From Alternaria dauci (lineage: Eukaryota; Ascomycota; Dothideomycetes; Pleosporales; Pleosporaceae): a stretch of 64,000 nt of DNA. Positions 30,555 to 42,779 of the stretch are shown piece by piece. Location of the stretch: NCBI RefSeq assembly GCF_042100115.1, contig NC_091280.1, positions 2,232,001-2,296,000 on the forward strand. The letters are read 5' to 3'. Each line of letters starts with the position of its first letter. Position 1 is the first letter of the stretch. The position numbers were made by a program, and so were the translations under genes. A model generated the notes under the pieces. It saw nothing but the letters and a program-made list of their open reading frames with translations. It was not told where the DNA came from and did no database searches.

Positions 30555-31105
30555 CCGCGCTACGAAAAATTTGGAATTAATGGGAGTTTCGGCATGGAAA
30601 TGGCGCGACTGACACGACACGGATGCATTATGATTATGGTTTTATGGTTCACGATGGAGCGACTGCATGGCCTGGAAGGATGCATAGCCGCTGGCGTTTG
30701 CATATCGAAGGCGTTCAATACCTGGGTGAGCGTTGCTATTGCTGTTACTCTAATCTCGACTGGTATTAGCCAGCTTTTGACATTTTGGTCAAGCACTGTT
30801 GGTACAGAATTATGTACTGTGTCCAATGGAACATTTTGGAAAGAGTTTAGACTTTGTGCCTTTGTCTTCTCCGCGCTATCCGGTGCTATTCACTTACTGC
30901 ATGGGGATATGGCCGACTTGCCAAGATCAGCAGGGCAGGGTCATGTCTCCCCACCACAGGTCCTCCACATTCCGACCCCGGACTTACATTTGGACCGCAC
31001 GTCTGAGTCTGAGTCGGCAACCTCTCTTTGACCGCCAGTATATATTAAAGCAATGGACAAAAAACAAGTGTCGATGTATTTGACCAAACCCACCAAACCA
31101 AAACA
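30555..31105. other. Intergenic, 550 bp
   Basis: 3' flank of the hypothetical gene and promoter of the FMN reductase-like gene. No gene seen. Confidence 0.5.
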
Positions 31106-32086
31106 ATGCACATCCTCGGTCTCGCAAACGGCACACCATCTGGCAACTCTGAAATCCTCCTCAAAGCCGCCCTGACAGCAGCTACAGAGTCTGACTCCAC
31201 CACAACAACATCATGGATACATGTCCCCTCCATTTCCATACCCACGAACCCAGCACCCCTCGATAGCCCCGTCGGCTTCGACCTCGCCTCCAAGCCCACC
31301 ACCGCCTCCAACAACGCACCCGACGACCGCGCCGTCGTTCGCGAAGCCATCCTCAACGCCGACGCGATCCTCGTTTCCACACCAACATACAGCCACCAGC
31401 CGCTCGCCACGCTCAAACTCCTCATGGACAGGATCGGCGGGCCGGCGCTCGACGTTACCTTCGGGAAGACGTTTAATGCCCAGAACCTCGACGCACGGCT
31501 GTTAAAACCGCGGGTGTTGGGGTTTATTGCTGTGGGTGGATCGTGTACGCCGGATCAGTTCACGATGGTGTTGCCGACGCTGCATTTGTTGTTTTATGCG
31601 CTGCATGCGAAAGTTGTGGATCAGTTTATTGGGCAGGATTTGGGGACGTCGGGGGCTGTGTGTTTGCGTGAGGAGCTGATTGCGCGCGCGAAACGGATGG
31701 GGGCGAATCTGGCGAGTCAGATGGGGAAGGCGTATGATGAGGCGAAGTATCTTGGGGATGAAGAGGGGAATGCGTGTCCGCATTGTCATCTTGCTAAGAT
31801 TGAGTTTTTGCTGGAGCACGGGAGGAATAAGATTGGGTGTGTGACTTGTGGTACGAGAGGGGAGTTGGAGGTGGGGAGGGATGGTGGTGTAGTGGCGGTG
31901 TGGGAGGAAGATTCGAAGTGGAGTTGTTTGACGTGGGAGGGAAAGGTGCAGCATGCGCGTGATATTGTGAGCTGGGCGAAGAGGGATGAGTCGAGGAAAG
32001 GGGATATTGAAAAGGGGCAGGAGGAGTGGAGGAAGGTTGTTGTTGAGCAGGTCGTGTTGCCTAGTCGGGAGAGGGCGGTGCTTTGA
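31106..32086 (+). CDS. NADPH-dependent FMN reductase-like flavodoxin-fold protein
   Basis: Single exon, 326 aa. It begins MHILGLANGTPSGNSEILLK, the phosphate-binding loop of the NADPH-dependent FMN reductase family, and continues with VSTPTYSHQPLATLKLLMDR, the loop over the flavin ring in these proteins. The typical core is about 180 residues; here a C-terminal extension of about 110 residues adds a CPHC and a CVTCG pair, which could bind zinc, and a charged tail. Likely reaction: NAD(P)H-driven reduction of FMN or a quinone-like substrate in the cytosol. Substrate not predictable. The second half shows strong GT-rich codon use compared with the C-rich first half, an abrupt change near 31500. 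Confidence 0.85.
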   Translation: MHILGLANGTPSGNSEILLKAALTAATESDSTTTTSWIHVPSISIPTNPAPLDSPVGFDLASKPTTASNNAPDDRAVVREAILNADAILVSTPTYSHQPLATLKLLMDRIGGPALDVTFGKTFNAQNLDARLLKPRVLGFIAVGGSCTPDQFTMVLPTLHLLFYALHAKVVDQFIGQDLGTSGAVCLREELIARAKRMGANLASQMGKAYDEAKYLGDEEGNACPHCHLAKIEFLLEHGRNKIGCVTCGTRGELEVGRDGGVVAVWEEDSKWSCLTWEGKVQHARDIVSWAKRDESRKGDIEKGQEEWRKVVVEQVVLPSRERAVL

Positions 32087-32588
32087 TTGTTGGGGGTTGA
32101 AATGGGTATCGCGCTTGATAGAACAGGAACAGAAATGGTAGTGATAGCATGTCCTCCCTGCACTCATGCTCGCAGTTTGTACACATCATCTCAAAAACAA
32201 AGACTTGAGACACTATGCCTACTGCGTGTTTCACTCTGGAAAGGATTATCACCTCACTATACCTTGTTGTAGATACGTAGCTGATTCACTATGACGACCA
32301 AGTCCAGAGGAACCGCAAAGCGTCAAAATGTCCCCTGATAATCTCTGACGTAGACCCACAGCACGAGCTTGATAATCTCCTAAGAGGACTCAACTATTCC
32401 ACTGATCTTGAGAGTGAAGGCGCAGACAGTGACTCTCAACAGCGCTTCTGGTCCCACTTCGACGCGTAGTGTAAATGCTCCTAGAGAGGTCTTGAGATTC
32501 TAGAGAGGCCCCCAAACATTGAGAATCACGCATCTAGCAATCAATCACACACATTCGTTTGTTGTGTGCCCAACTAGCTACACCCAAG
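32087..32588. other. Intergenic, 500 bp
   Basis: No gene or repeat supported. Confidence 0.5.
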
Positions 32589-33245
32589 ATGGACTGCTTA
32601 GACCTTTCTAGCACTTCAAGACCCTCTTTGCCGGCATCCTTCATGTACGACGATACCGAGCCACTTCCTTCAAGCCATCCGGTATCGAGAGGTAAACAAG
32701 ATACTGTCGAATCACCGACTAATGATCGCCCGACATCAAGGTGTACTCAGTACACAGCTGACTCGTCATCTTTGTCAGTCTACAGCCAAACAAAAGCAGC
32801 CTCTGGTTCTTCAACCGACACTTCCATCACACCGTCTCCTCCAATAAACAAGAGACGCGAGAATTCTTTGACCGCAAGCCAACTAATCCCTTTGTTCAAC
32901 AACGGCATGCCGATAGAGCTACCCCGACGGCGCTTGTCTAAGAAACGAGGTGTTGAGAACAGGTCTGAAGGACTCACTGTGAACACGAATATGGATACTC
33001 CTCCTTCTGCTCCACAGCCACGTCTAGACAGTACAACGGCTTCGACGAGGTCCGCTCTAGAACCAAAGCTCAGTAAGGTAGATGTTGAGAAAAGACCTGT
33101 GGTAAGTAAGACGCCGGTAGGGGTAGTTACACCAGCGGGAAACATTGGTATATTGGATGAGAACAATACGAGCTGTGAGGTCGAGCTTAGTAGTGAGTGT
33201 CGGAGGAGAGCCGAAGCAAGTATCTGGTATGTACCTAGGCATTAG
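32589..33245 (+). CDS. Hypothetical low-complexity protein (218 aa)
   Basis: Single exon, 218 aa, starting MDCLDLSSTSRPSLPASF. Ser/Thr/Pro-rich and probably disordered, with a basic cluster ELPRRRLSKKRGVENRSEG near residue 120. No signal peptide, domain or family recognised. It ends close to the 3' end of the convergent DUF3632-like gene (71 nt between stops). Coding status is moderately supported by a clean frame and a sensible start context (CCAAGATGG). Confidence 0.45.
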   Translation: MDCLDLSSTSRPSLPASFMYDDTEPLPSSHPVSRGKQDTVESPTNDRPTSRCTQYTADSSSLSVYSQTKAASGSSTDTSITPSPPINKRRENSLTASQLIPLFNNGMPIELPRRRLSKKRGVENRSEGLTVNTNMDTPPSAPQPRLDSTTASTRSALEPKLSKVDVEKRPVVSKTPVGVVTPAGNIGILDENNTSCEVELSSECRRRAEASIWYVPRH

Positions 33246-33315
33246 CGAATAAGTCATGACACTCCACTATTCGTAGACGCGTACAGGCAAGTATAGTAGC
33301 ATCATCTCAACCATG

Positions 33316-34283
33316 CTATAACTCTGCCATTCCCTCTTTCCAGAAGTCTAATCGGCTCTTGTCAACCACTTCACTGTCTCCACACCCTTTGTTTCCCACT
33401 CTTTCTGCCCAAAGATTTCCAGCAGGCATCTTCTGCTCGCCAATCTCGCACATTCTCTCTACATCCTCACCCGCGATAGACAACCACACCGTAGCGGCGG
33501 GTAGATGCATCGCGGTGTTCCTACCCAGCCTCGTGTCAGGACCATGTTCCAGCGCCATGGACAAAGTCACACGTGAAAGATTGATATAGCCAGCGAGCGA
33601 TGGTATATTCTGGGCATCAGGATTCCGTGCGATGAGCGCAAGTAGCACATTGAGATCCTTCCATTTAGCCGCCGCAACCTCCAGTGCCGCCGGATCACGG
33701 AGGTCGTGAGTCCACAGCTTAGGTCCTGGTTCAAGTTAGTTATGACATTACAAACGAGATATAAGTACACTTCTTTGTACCACTACATATCCTGAAACCA
33801 TTCCGTAATGTTCCAACCCAACATCGGTAATCCACTCCACAACTTCTTCCCTTCTACAATGATCGGTGCACCAGATGGTATCTCGTGCAGCACGCCTCCG
33901 CCTTCGTCCAATACTTTAGGCTCTGGGTCTTCGTTGATGGCATCGGGTTGTTTTGCTAATTCGACGAGGTAGGATACTAGGAGGTCTAGTGAGTCGAGAT
34001 GCGTGTTTTGTTGAGCGGCGGAGAGGAATAGGGCTATTAGGCATGACAGGCCATGGGTTATGTCGTGTTGAGACTGGACGAGGGTTGCTGTCGCGGAAGC
34101 GGAGGCTTTCGATGAGGTCTGACGAGAGATGAGGCTGTCGAGAATGGTGATGAGTTGTGTAGGTACGTTGTCAGGCGGGTAGTTGGAAAGTTGGTCTGCA
34201 TGACACGCTTTTGCCCACTCGGTTGTTAGGGGAGGCGTTGTCATATTTGGTTGTGCTTTTCTCCCTAGAGGTTTCGCGGACAT
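33316..34283 (-). CDS. DUF3632-like protein with a splice-phase conflict
   Basis: Two coding blocks clearly belong together: 34283-33787 (TEWAKACHADQLSNYPPDNV ... KLWSGLPMLGWNITEWFQD) and 33725-33316 (LWTHDLRDPAALEVAAAKWK ... ERMCEIGEQKMPAGNLWAE). The spacer 33786-33726 looks like a normal 61-nt intron with a GTAGTG donor, a CTAAC branch site and an ACCAG acceptor. However, the first block ends in phase 2 while the second needs phase 1, so simple splicing runs into a stop. The W-G-L-P pattern and the later helical region recall the fungal DUF3632 family of unknown function. Either a one-base change has broken the gene, or a non-canonical splice is used. Confidence 0.6.
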
Positions 34284-35181
34284 GGAAGAGTGTGTGGTTT
34301 GTGATCTAGACGTCGGAGAGTTGGTGAAGTCCTACCTCGATACCACACTGAAATGGTAGACATCGCCTCAAGGTGTCCGTGATATCTGCTTCAGCCCTTC
34401 CTACGCCCTCGGCTCTTCGCTGCAAAACCTGGATAGTTGTCTATGCCCACTAATACTGCGTTCATTCTGTTATCATATGCCAACGAATATCTGAGCATAC
34501 GCCTATTCTATCTTTTCGTGATTCACCAAGATCAGGTGTATGCAATTTAACATCGTCGCGTTACCCAGGTATGGCCCGCCTTCGCGTGACGTCATCGAAG
34601 GACGGTCATTCTGGCAATCAAACATTAGCCACAGCCTAGCACACAAGGCGTAGGCCCTCACAGGATGAGACTTTACGGCACACTCGAAGCTTTTGGAGAG
34701 CTCATTTTGGTACGAGGTCGTATAGCCGATGAAGGTGGTCGGTTTCTTGCCTTGCGTAATGCACCATCACCGATTGGCTAGTGCCGCTATTCCCGAGTGC
34801 TTGGCAGCCGGCTATTCGACGCGTCAGGCGTCTCCAGCTTTCACTCTCGTCTACCCCGCAAACCATTGAGGTCAATCGGACAACGCGTCATGCCGCAATA
34901 CGAGCATGCTGAGGATTGATCATACCCGTGTTTCTACAGTCCAAGAATTGAGTCGAGAGGCTCTAGCGCTACCCAACATAGAAGTTCCCCAGTCGCGTAA
35001 CATCTCAAACTCCCGCCTTCGATTCTTATACAGCCGAGGATGACCTGCTCAGAGGGGTACACCGAGTGGCTACATGCTAGCGCGGCTGGTGCTAACACTT
35101 GCATCTGCTATCCGAAACCTTCAAGTCCAGTCCGTTTCGTAGCTAACGTCCAATGAATCCTTTTCTCATATATCGCTTTTC
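34284..35181. other. Intergenic, 900 bp, divergent promoters
   Basis: Between the DUF3632-like gene and the succinate dehydrogenase gene, which point away from each other. No gene seen. Confidence 0.5.
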
Positions 35182-37290
35182 ATGATGCGTGCCTTTGCGC
35201 GAGCCATCTCGCGCCACCAGTACAGTGCTCATCGGCAGTGGATTAACCCAAGACAGCGGAGGAATCTTGCCTCGGTGAATGGGCCGAACGTCAAGAACCT
35301 GACGGTCATTGATCATCACTACGAGTAAGAGCCTTTGATATATCAAACGCTTGTATCTGACCTCACTCAGTGCAATCGTTGTTGGAGCAGGCGGCGCGGG
35401 CCTTCGAGCTGCTGTAGGACTTACCGAGGCTGGACTCAAGACTGCATGCGTGTCGAAACTCTTCCCTACCCGATCGCACACAGTCGCAGCACAGGGCGGA
35501 ATCAATGCTGCGCTCGGCAACATGACGGAAGACGATTGGCGCTGGCACATGTACGATACCGTAAAGGGTGAGTTTGAGACTACAACAAGAGCAAGGACAG
35601 AGACTGATTCTGTTGCCAGGGTCGGACTGGCTCGGTGACCAGGACGCTATCCACTATATGACGCGCGAGGCAGTCCCAGCGGTCGTTGAACTCGAGAACT
35701 ATGGCATGCCATTCAGTCGGACGAACGAAGGAAAGATATACCAGCGAGCATTAGGTGGGCAGTCATTGAAGTACGGCAAAGGTGGACAGGCCTACAGAAC
35801 GGCATGTGCGGCAGATCGTACTGGGCACGCAATGCTCCACACGCTATATGGGCAGAGCCTGAAAGAAGGCGTACAATTCTTCATCGAGTGGTTTGCGCTC
35901 GACTTGATGATGAGCGAGGATAAGTGCGTGGGCATAACGGCTATGAACATGGAGGACGGAACGACGCATAGGATTTTCGCCAGAAATACGGTGCTGGCTA
36001 CGGGAGGATACGGAAGAGCTTACTTCAGTGCGACAAGCGCGCATACCAGCACGGGTGATGGCAGCGCGATGGTCTCGAGAGCAGGACTACCGCTACAGGA
36101 CATGGAGTTTGTGCAGTTCCACCCCACCGGCATCTACGGCGCAGGCGTACGTCCATAACCGACGATATCATAGCTCATTCTGACTAACAACGGCTTAGGT
36201 CTTGATCACAGAAGGCGCGCGTGGCGAAGGCGGCTATCTTCTCAACAGCGAGGGCGAACCCTTCATGCACCGATACGCTCCCACTGCGAAAGACCTCGCA
36301 TCCCGTGACGTCGTCTCACGCTCTATGAACCTCGAGATTCTAGAAGGTCGTGGCTGCGGACCAAACAAAGACCATATACATCTTCAACTATCGCATATAC
36401 CAAAGGACGTCATCATGGAAAGATTGCCTGGAATCGCGGAAACAGCGGGTATCTTTGCTGGTATCGACATCACAAGAGAGTCGATACCCGTGTTACCCAC
36501 AGTACATTACTGCATGGGCGGCATCCCGACGAACTACCATGGACAGGTGCTGAACGTCGACGCGAAGAGTGGCAAAGAGGACGTTGTTGAAGGGCTGTAT
36601 GCGGCTGGCGAGGCTGCTTGTGTAAGCGTGCATGGCGCGAATCGATTGGGAGCAAATTCCTTGCTCGATATAGTAGTTTTTGTAAGTACCCAGAACACAT
36701 CTGACTAGTAGTAGCTGCTAACATTCCCCCAGGGCAGAGCGACAGCACTACACATCTCTGCCAATCACGCACCATCAGAGCCACATCACTCAGCTCCTGA
36801 CAACGTCGGCCTCGACTCGATCAGCGAGATCAACACTTTCCTAGAGTCGGATGGCAGCACACCAACATCCGCTTTACGAAACTCCATGCAAAGCACCATG
36901 CAATCCACAACCGCCGTATTCCGCACTCACGACTCCCTATCCAAAGGTAATGCCCAATTGGGCGACATTGAAAACAAATACACCACCGACCTACGCGTCA
37001 CTGACCGATCTTTGATTTGGAACTCTGACCTCATCGAGACACTTGAACTACGGAATCTTCTTACCAACGCAAGCCAGACGAGCAAGGCGGCGCTAACAAG
37101 GACGGAAAGTAGAGGAGCGCATGCAAGAGACGACTTTAAAAAGCGAGATGATGAGGAGTGGATGAAGCATAGTCTTACGTGGCAGAGTAATGTGGGGGAG
37201 GAGGTGAGGTTTGGGACGAGAGCGGTACAGATGGCGACGTTGGATGAGAAGGAGGCCGCGAGTGTGCCGCCTATGAAGAGATTCTACTAA
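35182..37290 (+). CDS. Succinate dehydrogenase flavoprotein subunit, diverged copy
   Basis: Five exons, 35182-35324, 35371-35567, 35620-36146, 36199-36681 and 36733-37290, give 635 aa, close to the usual fungal length. Arg-rich, acid-poor N-terminus ([20 protein letters not shown]) fits a mitochondrial presequence. FAD site: [20 protein letters not shown], with the flavin-linked histidine in [16 protein letters not shown]. Active-site region: [20 protein letters not shown]; later [14 protein letters not shown]. Complex II subunit 1 oxidises succinate to fumarate. Two family-invariant spots differ from what I expect (PTVHYCMGG where Asn is usual; [10 protein letters not shown]), and the C-terminus ends PPMKRFY. 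I suspect a paralog rather than the housekeeping copy. It converges with the Ppo gene 281 nt away. Confidence 0.93.
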
Positions 37291-37570
37291 GTTTTGCGTC
37301 ACATTTGTGTTCCGCGAGGACATTTTGCAGGCGAAATCACAGATTTCCAACTCTCTACTGGATTGTAACCAGTTCATTCATGCTGTTGTTGACGTTGGCA
37401 AAACACCCAGGAGGTACTCGTCGTTAGTTTCAACAAGGCAGCTACCATAAACAGCAACCATCGTACATCTTCATCCTCCTTGACTATCCTTCAACGCCTA
37501 GAGAACTCCTTACGTACGCTGGATACTGCGTCCCTATCTTTCAATCCCAAATCCCATCGCCCCACACCAC

Positions 37571-40500
37571 CTAATCATCCCAGCACACCTTGAACGCTAC
37601 ACATCTCGTTAGCACCTCTGATCAAACCCAAGTCAGAGCTCAGAATAAGCAACTTACCACAAGGAAACGGAAAAAACATATCCTGGTTCTCCGTCAAATA
37701 CGCATGATAGCTATACTTGTCCTCTCCAGGCCCCATCTTCTTCTCCACCTTGTGGATCTTGCCCTGCGGCCCCAGCGCCGGTCTCACATTCTTCAGCCGC
37801 GCCACCTCCCGCAACATCGTAGTAAGGATAACACGTGTCATCGGCAGACCGAGACACTGGTGCGGGCCGTGTCCGAGGTGGATATAAGACTCCAGCGGCC
37901 TTGTGATGTCGACTTCATCCGGGTTGCGGAAGATAGCCGAGTCGTGGGACGCAGCACGCAGGTTCACGAAGACGGCGTCGCCGGGCGCGAGGGTCCTTGT
38001 TGCTCCGGCTTCGGTGATGGAAGTCGGCTTTGCGACGGCGCGGATGACGCCGGTTTCGCCGTTGAGACGGCCGGCTTCCATGGTGTAGTGCATTAGTTTC
38101 TCGAACGACTCCTCGCTGTCGTCTTGTGCGAGTGCAGAGATCTCGGGCCAGTGTTTTTTGCCTGCGCCGAGGAGGTAGTATTCGATTGTTTGCGCGAAGA
38201 GCTGGCCTTGGTTCGATACCATGCCGCCTGCTGTACCGAGGATGTGGCCCCAGGTTAGTGTCTCGGGCGACATGCCGCTCTCTAGGAGCCGCTTGATCAT
38301 GTGTACGCCGTAGCTTTTTAGCACGGATTCCTGCGGCCAGATGGTGGCCATGATGCTGCTCAGGAAGCCGGAGTTGGCAATTGCTTTGACGTTCTTTTCG
38401 ACGATTTGGCCGAGGAGCTGCGTTGCTTTTCTGGCTTTGACGTGCAAGGGGAATGAGGAAGCGGGATCTGCGTCGAAGAAGATGAGCGCAAACACCGACG
38501 ACATGATGAGGTATAGTTCTGCTTCTGTAAAGATTCCATGAGGTTTTTCAGCAGTCTTCAACGGCAGCATGAAGAGCTCGGAGCAGAAGTGGACATGTGC
38601 GAGGTTGCCGATATCACGGATGATGTCGACTTGGTTGAAGTCTGCAATCTTCGCGCTTTTTTCTTTCAACAGCTCGCGCGTCTTGAGGGTGTAGTAGTTG
38701 CGTACTTCCTTGTCCCAGTCGGAGATGTAGAGTGCTTTGCTGACCATTTTCCGAGACGCAGTGTTCTTGGGTCCGTCGCCCGCGAGCATAAAGTCGGCGG
38801 ATGCAGGGCCCATGATGTATTCCATGGCTTTGCCCCAGACGACCTTGAAAGTTGTTTGGTCCTTCATGATTTCCGTGGCGAGCTTGTACTCTTTGACGAG
38901 CCGGGGGTGTGGAGTAGCGACTGGCTTGCTGAAGTCGTAGAGGTTGTCTTTCTTCAGGTCTTTGAGCGCAGTGTGCATGGCCGACGGGATGGTTAGTGGG
39001 TAGTGGGCGTAAACGCTGTTGTACTTGAAGTGTTGTGGGAAAGCGCGGAGGAAGAGCTTGTAGAACACACATCCGTTGTCAACGCCGGGATCGCTGTCAA
39101 TCTGGCGGTAGCCCCAGTTGGTCAGCGTGCGTGGGTTGTAGTCGTGCGTGTAGAATCTGTCGCCGCGGACTAGCGCGACGGCGTCTGACAGAACAGCGCG
39201 GGAGACGGTGTACGACGGGCAGAGACCAGAACCGGGAGCCATGGGCTTCTTTGCGTCCTCGACGACGATACCAGGGTAGATCTCTACCTTATCGGGGTGG
39301 TCGTAGAGGTGTTTGAGCTGCTCCTGCACATACTTGTCTGACGTGATGTCCTCGAAAGTGTTGTGTGGCTCCAGCTTAAAGTACTTCCGGAACTCGTTGA
39401 GCGATCCCAAGTTCCACGAACGCGCTTGTTCGATACCAAGGACTTCAATAGCACGGAACACGGCAGGAACCCTATTCGGCCCAAACGAGTTGGCACAGTC
39501 TTCGATGCTCGATGTCAAGATATCTACCAGACCTTGGTCAGGCAGTGTACCATTCTCACTTCGCTCCAGGCCAGCGAAGTGGCGCTTCGACGGATCAGGA
39601 TCAGTCTTCTTGTAGACTTCATTCAACCGGCCAAGGAACTCGTATTTGCCAATGCTCTTGGGATCGCGGCCTTCGCCGAAGAGGCCATCCCACATCTCCT
39701 GCGTCCACTTCTCGTCGCGATCAGAGACTGTAGAGTGCCAGCGGTATACGAGGTTGAACTCGGCGGAGACTTGGTTGCCGATGCCCATAGGTAGGTCTTT
39801 GACTTCAGCGCGAGGGTTCAGTTGCCAGTTGCTGTCCGTCCGGTTGAGATCCAGAATGGTGCGGACGTAGTCGATCAAGATGATGTTGACGTAGAGGCCG
39901 CATGTAATGAGACGACCAGTCTGGAAAAGGTCGTTGTCGTACTTCTTCCATGCCGCGTCGTACTTTTCTTTGGTCTTCTTGTCAACTTCGACGTCGCCAG
40001 TAGACTTTGGTACTTCGTTCGATGGCTTCGTAAAACGCCCTTGTTCGTTGATAGCCGCCAGGTTCTCGACCGTGTAGTTGTGGAAACGGTTGAACATGAT
40101 CAACATGGCACCAACGCCAGGAGGGAAGAACAACAGCCTCGCTTCCGAAAAGCAGTCAGGCTTGATCTTACCGTCGCGTCCAGTCCTCATCATATCCTGC
40201 TCGGCCTGGTTACTGCCATACAACGGCGATAGATCGAGGTACGAAGACGTCATCGAGATTGAATAATCCTCGTGGCTCGTACGGAAGCAGTCGTGTATGA
40301 TGATAGAAGCCAGATAGAACAGCATACTCGAGATACGGTTTGGGTGCAGCTCAGCATGCTTCCTCGTCATGATGCTGTCGAACACCACACCAGGATCTGG
40401 ACGGGCAGGGGTCTGCATCATGTCTGGCTTGACAGTCCTGGCGTACGGAGTTCCTGCCGCGCCGACTTGCGGGTTTACGAGACTGTTGTTTGATCCGTCC

Positions 40501-41096
40501 GCGGAGCGGTACTGGTACTTTGCTCCAAGATATGACTGCGGCGGGTGCTGCAAGTCACCCCATAGCTGTGTCAGGAACTGACCCGTCACTGCCTCTCTGG
40601 TCTTTGATCCGTCGGGCAGCGCGGCAGCGGTCCGGATCAGGCCCTCCATGAGGTATGTCTTGTCGTCGGTATATCCACCGAGCATTTTCTCCCTCTGAAT
40701 CTCCATCAAGCTCTGGATATTCTCGATGCCGAGGTGAGACATGTCTCGGAGACCGCCTTCAATCTTCTTGTAGAGGCTGGCCTTTTCTTCTGGCGCAATC
40801 TTGGAGCCATCACCAGTTTGGTCGGGGACGGGGGCTGCAGCGGCGCCGATAAGAGCTGCGGCAGCTTTGAATGATCCACCGATGGCGTTTCTCAAGTTGC
40901 TGATTTCGGACGGGTCGGCTGGTCTGGGAGGCTCAGCTCCTGTGCGGGTATCGACATGGGAGTCCCATGCCGCTTTCGCCTCTGCAGTTAGGCCAGACAT
41001 ATCGATGGATGTGCTGAATTTCCGCGTTAGCGATGTTTTTGGCTTTGAGTCTGTTCCTCCATCCGAACCAAGACGACGATCTTTTTGACGGGCCAT
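37571..41096 (-). CDS. ppo: Psi-producing oxygenase: fatty-acid dioxygenase/cytochrome P450 fusion
   Basis: Exons 41096-37658 and 37596-37571 give 1,154 aa. I add the short last exon because splicing at a GTAAGT donor replaces an unlikely tail with a short hydrophobic ending (FPCAFKVCWDD). The N-terminal heme peroxidase domain (about 190-640) has distal His268 in SIIIHDCF, the calcium-site SSYLDLSPLYG and YRWH at 451-454 with the radical Tyr and proximal His. The C-terminal P450 domain has the amide motif NQGQ near 962-965 and the heme ligand Cys near 1081 (GHGPHQCLG). Both halves therefore look active: linoleate to hydroperoxide, then isomerised to a diol, as in PpoA-type 5,8- or 7,8-linoleate diol synthases. 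Products act as oxylipin signals in sporulation. Probably lipid-body or microsomal. Confidence 0.93.
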
Positions 41097-42779
41097 ACTT
41101 TAGGTTTCTTTACTCGAGGATGCGTGTATGACCGGCGGAGCACCGGAAACGACAGTAAAGTGGAGGAGGGATCTCAAAATGGGATTATAGGAATGGTGAA
41201 GCGATACTTACATATAACCAAATCCGTTCTCTGTGTGAAGCTCACTTCCACTACTGGCACAACTCAGGCGTACGTGATTACCGCTTTCGGACTACCGCAA
41301 TCAGAATTCAAATACCACGCGCCTCGACAAGCTCCCAGAAACCGCGATAGTATACAAGAGATCTATCACGCGAGCTTGCGCGGCCCAGTCTTGTAAGTAT
41401 ATGTAGGTTACTTGCACGCCACCACAAAAAACAAGCAGCCAGCGGAGGGGTATACGTGCAACCAACGAAGCAACCGCTAACGAATAACGAATATGTTTCA
41501 CACAGGGAACATAGGAAGGGTTTTAAAGAACAATGGCCTTGTCCCACCACCAGTCCTCTTATACGCCCACCGCGTCACTCTCCCGATAGCGATCGTCCTT
41601 TGTAATTGCGGCTGAAGCCTACATGGATGTGGTCCCACAGCAGCACAGCAATGCCTTCCAATCCTTCTACAGTAGTTCTCACCGGCAGGCAGCCCGCACC
41701 GGGGATACCATCCATCCACAGCTGAGCGGTCCCCCTCCCCACCCAATTCCTAGCTCCCAAGCTCTCCCAAGCCGTGGCCCCGCTGTACTAAATGCAGTAA
41801 ATGGGGCCAATGGAAACGCACACGATTAGCCCATCCGGCAGGTGAAGAGGTGAGCTAGGCTAGGGCTGATCACGAACGGCTGGGCTGAGTTGATTTATTT
41901 TTTGTTGGCGGCGGCGGCGGCGGACCGCTGATTGTGCGGTCTGGTAGGAATCCTCTCTGCAGCACACGCAACCCAGGATTAACTAGCGGGGCCCGCAGGG
42001 TAGGTCGGAAGGTCTCAGCCTCAGTCGCTCGCTCGCAGCCTTCTTGCAGGCAGACAGCGGCCCTCGATACCATTTGGCTTCAGCCTCACTTGATGGAAAG
42101 TGTCGGTGAGCTTTTGTTTTCTTTCTTGCTTCCCTGGCATGATGACTGAGTAGGTGGTGAGAGGACAGATGGGTGTTGCCCTTCCCCTTCCCTTCCCGCG
42201 CTCATGCAGGGTCTAGCTCTAAATCGGTCTTGCCCGGCGCGACATGGGAGTGGCCGCCGCGGGCAGATGCAACGCGCCTCCAAGTCAAAAAAGCAAATAT
42301 CGGGGTTAGGGCATGTCTGGATGGGATGGGTACAGAAGGCTACAGCCAAGCATATATTCATCGTCACGCGGCTTGTCGAGTCGTTACTGGGATGTTACAA
42401 CAGGCTTTTGATAAGAAACATGACGCAAAGCACATGCGGACAAAGTCCCACACACATTCGTCACCACAACGTCCTTTAGCATACGGAACGATGGAACGCA
42501 TCAGTGAGCGGTTAGTAACTATAGGCATCGACGCGCTAGATACGGGTACCTGCGGAGGTCCTACCGTTCTGAGCCCGGTGTGGCAGCCTTCGCGCCCTCA
42601 TCCTTCGAAGTGCGCCTTGCCGCGACCCTAGTTCCATGCCACCGTCGTTCACACACCATCCCTCTTCCATCGCTGGCCTGTATCCACTAGCACCAAACCT
42701 CTAGCAGGCGCCAGCAAGCGCCAGCCGTGCCGGTAACCCCACGCCTGTCGCCTGATACCACTATCCCGCCAGACACTCT
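41097..42779. other. Intergenic, 1.7 kb
   Basis: Promoter of the Ppo gene and 3' flank of the TSC13 gene. Contains a GGC trinucleotide run at 41907-41923. No supported gene. Confidence 0.5.

Noticed and set aside
37590..41088. Several plus-strand open frames opposite the Ppo gene
   Set aside because: All are shadows of the GC3-rich minus-strand coding frame.
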